Positions 4,805-6,204 of a stretch of DNA of 6,204 bases are shown here, in pieces. Below the pieces are notes generated by a model. The model was given only the letters and a program-made list of their open reading frames with translations. It ran no database searches and was not told where the DNA came from. Positions within the stretch are counted from its first letter, which is position 1; every line of letters starts with the position of its first letter. Position numbers and translations under genes: made by a program. The DNA is taken from NCBI GenBank assembly GCA_005882525.1, contig VBGO01000158.1, forward strand, positions 1-6,204, written 5' to 3'. Origin of the DNA: Chloroflexota bacterium. Lineage in GTDB: Bacteria > Chloroflexota > Dormibacteria > CF-121.

Positions 4805-6016
4805 ATGCGGAAGCCACTCGTCGCGATCGTCGGCCTCGCCCTCGCGCTCACGGCCTGCGGAACCAGTCCCAGCAGCCAGGCGGCGCTGCCCAGCGGGTCG
4901 ATCGTCATCGGCGTTTCCCAGGCGCTGACCGGGGACAAGGCCGACCCGGGAACCGCCATCAACCAGGGCTATTCGGTCTGGGCAAAGCAGGTCAACGATG
5001 CCGGCGGCCTGCTCGGCCACAAGGTAGAGCTGAAGGTCTACGACAACCAGAGCCTGGCGGACACTGCGGTCAGCCAGTACGAACGCCTGGTGACCGTCGA
5101 CAAGGTCCATCTGCTATTTGGTCCGTTCTCGAGCGCGCTCACCATCCCGACCTCGGCGGTGGCCCAGAAGTACAAGATGGCCTTCGTCGAAGGCGCCGGC
5201 GGCGCGCCGAAGGTTTTCGAGCGCAAGTTCAAATACATCTTCTTCGTTCAGCCGGCGGTCGCCGAGAAGCAGGCCGATCCCTTTGTCGACTACATCCTCA
5301 AACTGCCGGCGGACCAGCGCCCGAAGAGTGCGGCCTATCCACAGCAGGACGACCCCTTCGTGAGCGCCACGGAAGATGGTGCGCAGGCCCGCCTGGAAGC
5401 GGCTGGCATCAAGACCGCCTACAAGCAGGTCTATCCGCCGACCCAGACCGACTTCGCCTCGATCGCGGCGGCCGTGAAGCATTCCGGAGCGGACCTGGTG
5501 CTCGGCGGCACCATCTTTGACGACGCAGTCGCCCAGGTGCAGGCGTACTCCGCAGTGCATTACCAGCCCAAGGCGATTTACTTCACCTCCGGGCCGAGCA
5601 CGACCGGACCGTTCAAGCAGGCGCTGGCGGACAAGGTAAGCGGGATCATGACCGGTGACGGGTGGGTGCAGAGCTCCAAAGAGCCGGGTAATGCGAAGTT
5701 CGTCGCCGATTACCTCCAGATGTTCCCCAACAAAGACAACCTGGTGCCGGGAGAGGCCGCCGAAGGCTACTCGGTCGGCCAGGTGATGGCGGCCGCGGTG
5801 AAGGCGACCCAATCGGTGGACAATACGAAGATTGCCGATTGGCTGCATGCCCACAAGGTGGCGACCGTCCAGGGCGAGATCGGTTGGGATGAGCTGGGAC
5901 GGCCGCAGGGGAGCTACCTCCTCGAACAATGGCAAGGCGGCATTGTGCACGTGGTCGCGCCGAAAGGGGATCCGAACAAGGACGCCGATCCGGTCTATCC
6001 AAAACCGGACTGGTAA
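4805..6016 (+). CDS. LivJ/K-type ABC transporter substrate-binding lipoprotein
   Basis: A 403-residue extracellular solute receptor of the branched-chain amino-acid (Peripla_BP_6, type 1 binding-protein fold) class. Residues 1-17 are a short lipoprotein signal (MRK, hydrophobic run LVAIVGLALAL) ending in the lipobox LTAC with Cys18 as lipid anchor. A Ser/Pro/Gln-rich linker follows, and the mature domain starts near SIVIGVSQALTG with the family blocks AINQGY, VNDAGGLLGHKVEL and LLFGPFSSA. The second lobe includes GADLVLGGTIFDD and the AAEGYSVGQVMAAAVKA helix. Length is typical and there is no break. Despite the class name, members bind amino acids, amides, aromatic acids, urea and other small acids, so the ligand is open. 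It is the first gene of an operon continuing with a LivH permease and is divergent from lacI-2, with which it shares a two-operator control region. It would deliver the substrate for the M24 and dehydrogenase enzymes, which is an inference from position only. Confidence 0.94.
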   Translation: MRKPLVAIVGLALALTACGTSPSSQAALPSGSIVIGVSQALTGDKADPGTAINQGYSVWAKQVNDAGGLLGHKVELKVYDNQSLADTAVSQYERLVTVDKVHLLFGPFSSALTIPTSAVAQKYKMAFVEGAGGAPKVFERKFKYIFFVQPAVAEKQADPFVDYILKLPADQRPKSAAYPQQDDPFVSATEDGAQARLEAAGIKTAYKQVYPPTQTDFASIAAAVKHSGADLVLGGTIFDDAVAQVQAYSAVHYQPKAIYFTSGPSTTGPFKQALADKVSGIMTGDGWVQSSKEPGNAKFVADYLQMFPNKDNLVPGEAAEGYSVGQVMAAAVKATQSVDNTKIADWLHAHKVATVQGEIGWDELGRPQGSYLLEQWQGGIVHVVAPKGDPNKDADPVYPKPDW

Positions 6017-6022
6017 TCACTT

Positions 6023-6068
6023 GCAGGGGCGATCTGCCTTGATGCGGTGCCGGGCAGATTGCCTCTGT
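6023..6068 (+). terminator. Strong intercistronic stem-loop after the binding-protein gene
   Basis: The arms CAGGGGCGATCTGCC (6024-6038) and GGCAGATTGCCTCTG (6053-6067) pair over 15 bp with two G-U wobbles and a 14-base loop; one more G-U pair is possible at the base. It begins seven bases after the stop codon. The following TTGTCTTGG is not a proper U tract, so full termination is doubtful. It more likely gives partial termination, or protects the 3' end of the binding-protein message so that this protein outnumbers the permeases. Confidence 0.6.
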
Positions 6069-6101
6069 TGTCTTGGCGGTTCACCCCCGATCATCCCCTG
6101 A

Positions 6102-6204
6102 ATGAGTCCAGGCCTTCTCGCCCAGAGCCTGATCCTCGGCGTCCTGACAGGCGGGATGTACGCGTTGATGGCTGCTGGGCTCACCTTGATCTTTGGCGTC
6201 ATGC
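6102..6204 (+). CDS. LivH-type ABC transporter permease, 5' part only
   Basis: The frame starts at ATG 6102, directly after an in-frame TGA, and gives 34 codons before the window ends. The residues read MSPGLLAQSLILGVLTGGMY then ALMAAGLTLIFGVM. This matches the N-terminal signature of branched-chain amino-acid permeases of the LivH class (hydrophobic first helix, GG.YAL.A.GLTLIFGVM), so the call is secure although only the first membrane segment is visible. No clear ribosome site precedes ATG, and ATG 6156 is too deep in the conserved block to be the start. It lies 85 bases after the binding-protein gene, separated by the stem-loop at 6023-6068. LivM, LivG and LivF homologues are expected downstream, outside the window. 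It moves the substrate delivered by the lipoprotein across the inner membrane. Confidence 0.88.
   Translation, partial: MSPGLLAQSLILGVLTGGMYALMAAGLTLIFGVM

Noticed and set aside
4738..5520. Plus-strand frame overlapping the lipoprotein gene
   Set aside because: Out of frame with the lipoprotein and rich in Arg, Gly and Pro; no family features.
5114..5950. Minus-strand frame opposite the lipoprotein gene
   Set aside because: Antisense shadow with low-complexity His/Arg/Gly composition and no motif.

Overview
The window is high-GC bacterial DNA with compact, GC3-biased genes, and it reads as a catabolic and transport locus. It holds five complete genes and one truncated gene, with no RNA gene, CRISPR array, transposase or integration site. 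The source species cannot be named. A solute-binding protein made as a short-signal lipoprotein would suit a Gram-positive, actinobacterial or Chloroflexota-like soil bacterium, but it does not exclude a proteobacterium.

Layout: positions 19-4683 are coded on the minus strand. In transcription order they are a LacI-type regulator (lacI-2, 4683-3628), a beta-hydroxyacid dehydrogenase (3568-2624), a 251-bp gene-free gap (2623-2373), a second LacI-type regulator (lacI-1, 2372-1293) and, two bases after its stop, an M24 'pita-bread' hydrolase (1290-19). The plus strand from 4805 carries a LivJ/K-type substrate-binding lipoprotein and, after an 85-bp spacer with a strong stem-loop, the start of a LivH-type permease that runs off the window end. 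The rest of the ABC transporter is expected beyond 6204.

The main non-coding signal is a repeated LacI-type operator, CAAWCGTTTG. It occurs twice in the divergent lacI-2/transporter promoter region (4701-4710 and 4731-4740, exactly 30 bp apart), once at the predicted start point of the dehydrogenase promoter (3600-3609), and once in the gap upstream of lacI-1 (2446-2455), where it overlaps a good promoter pointing the other way. The simplest reading is one local regulon: a LacI-type repressor, most likely lacI-2, keeps uptake and the dehydrogenase off until an inducer appears. The M24 enzyme would then process the imported compound, which has an amide, imide or related bond, and the dehydrogenase would oxidise or reduce a hydroxy-acid or semialdehyde product. 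The substrate cannot be deduced from the sequence. Two features stand out: LacI regulators, usually sugar-linked, sit with a branched-chain amino-acid-type transporter, and the M24 enzyme has Cys where the family has its second metal-binding Asp.
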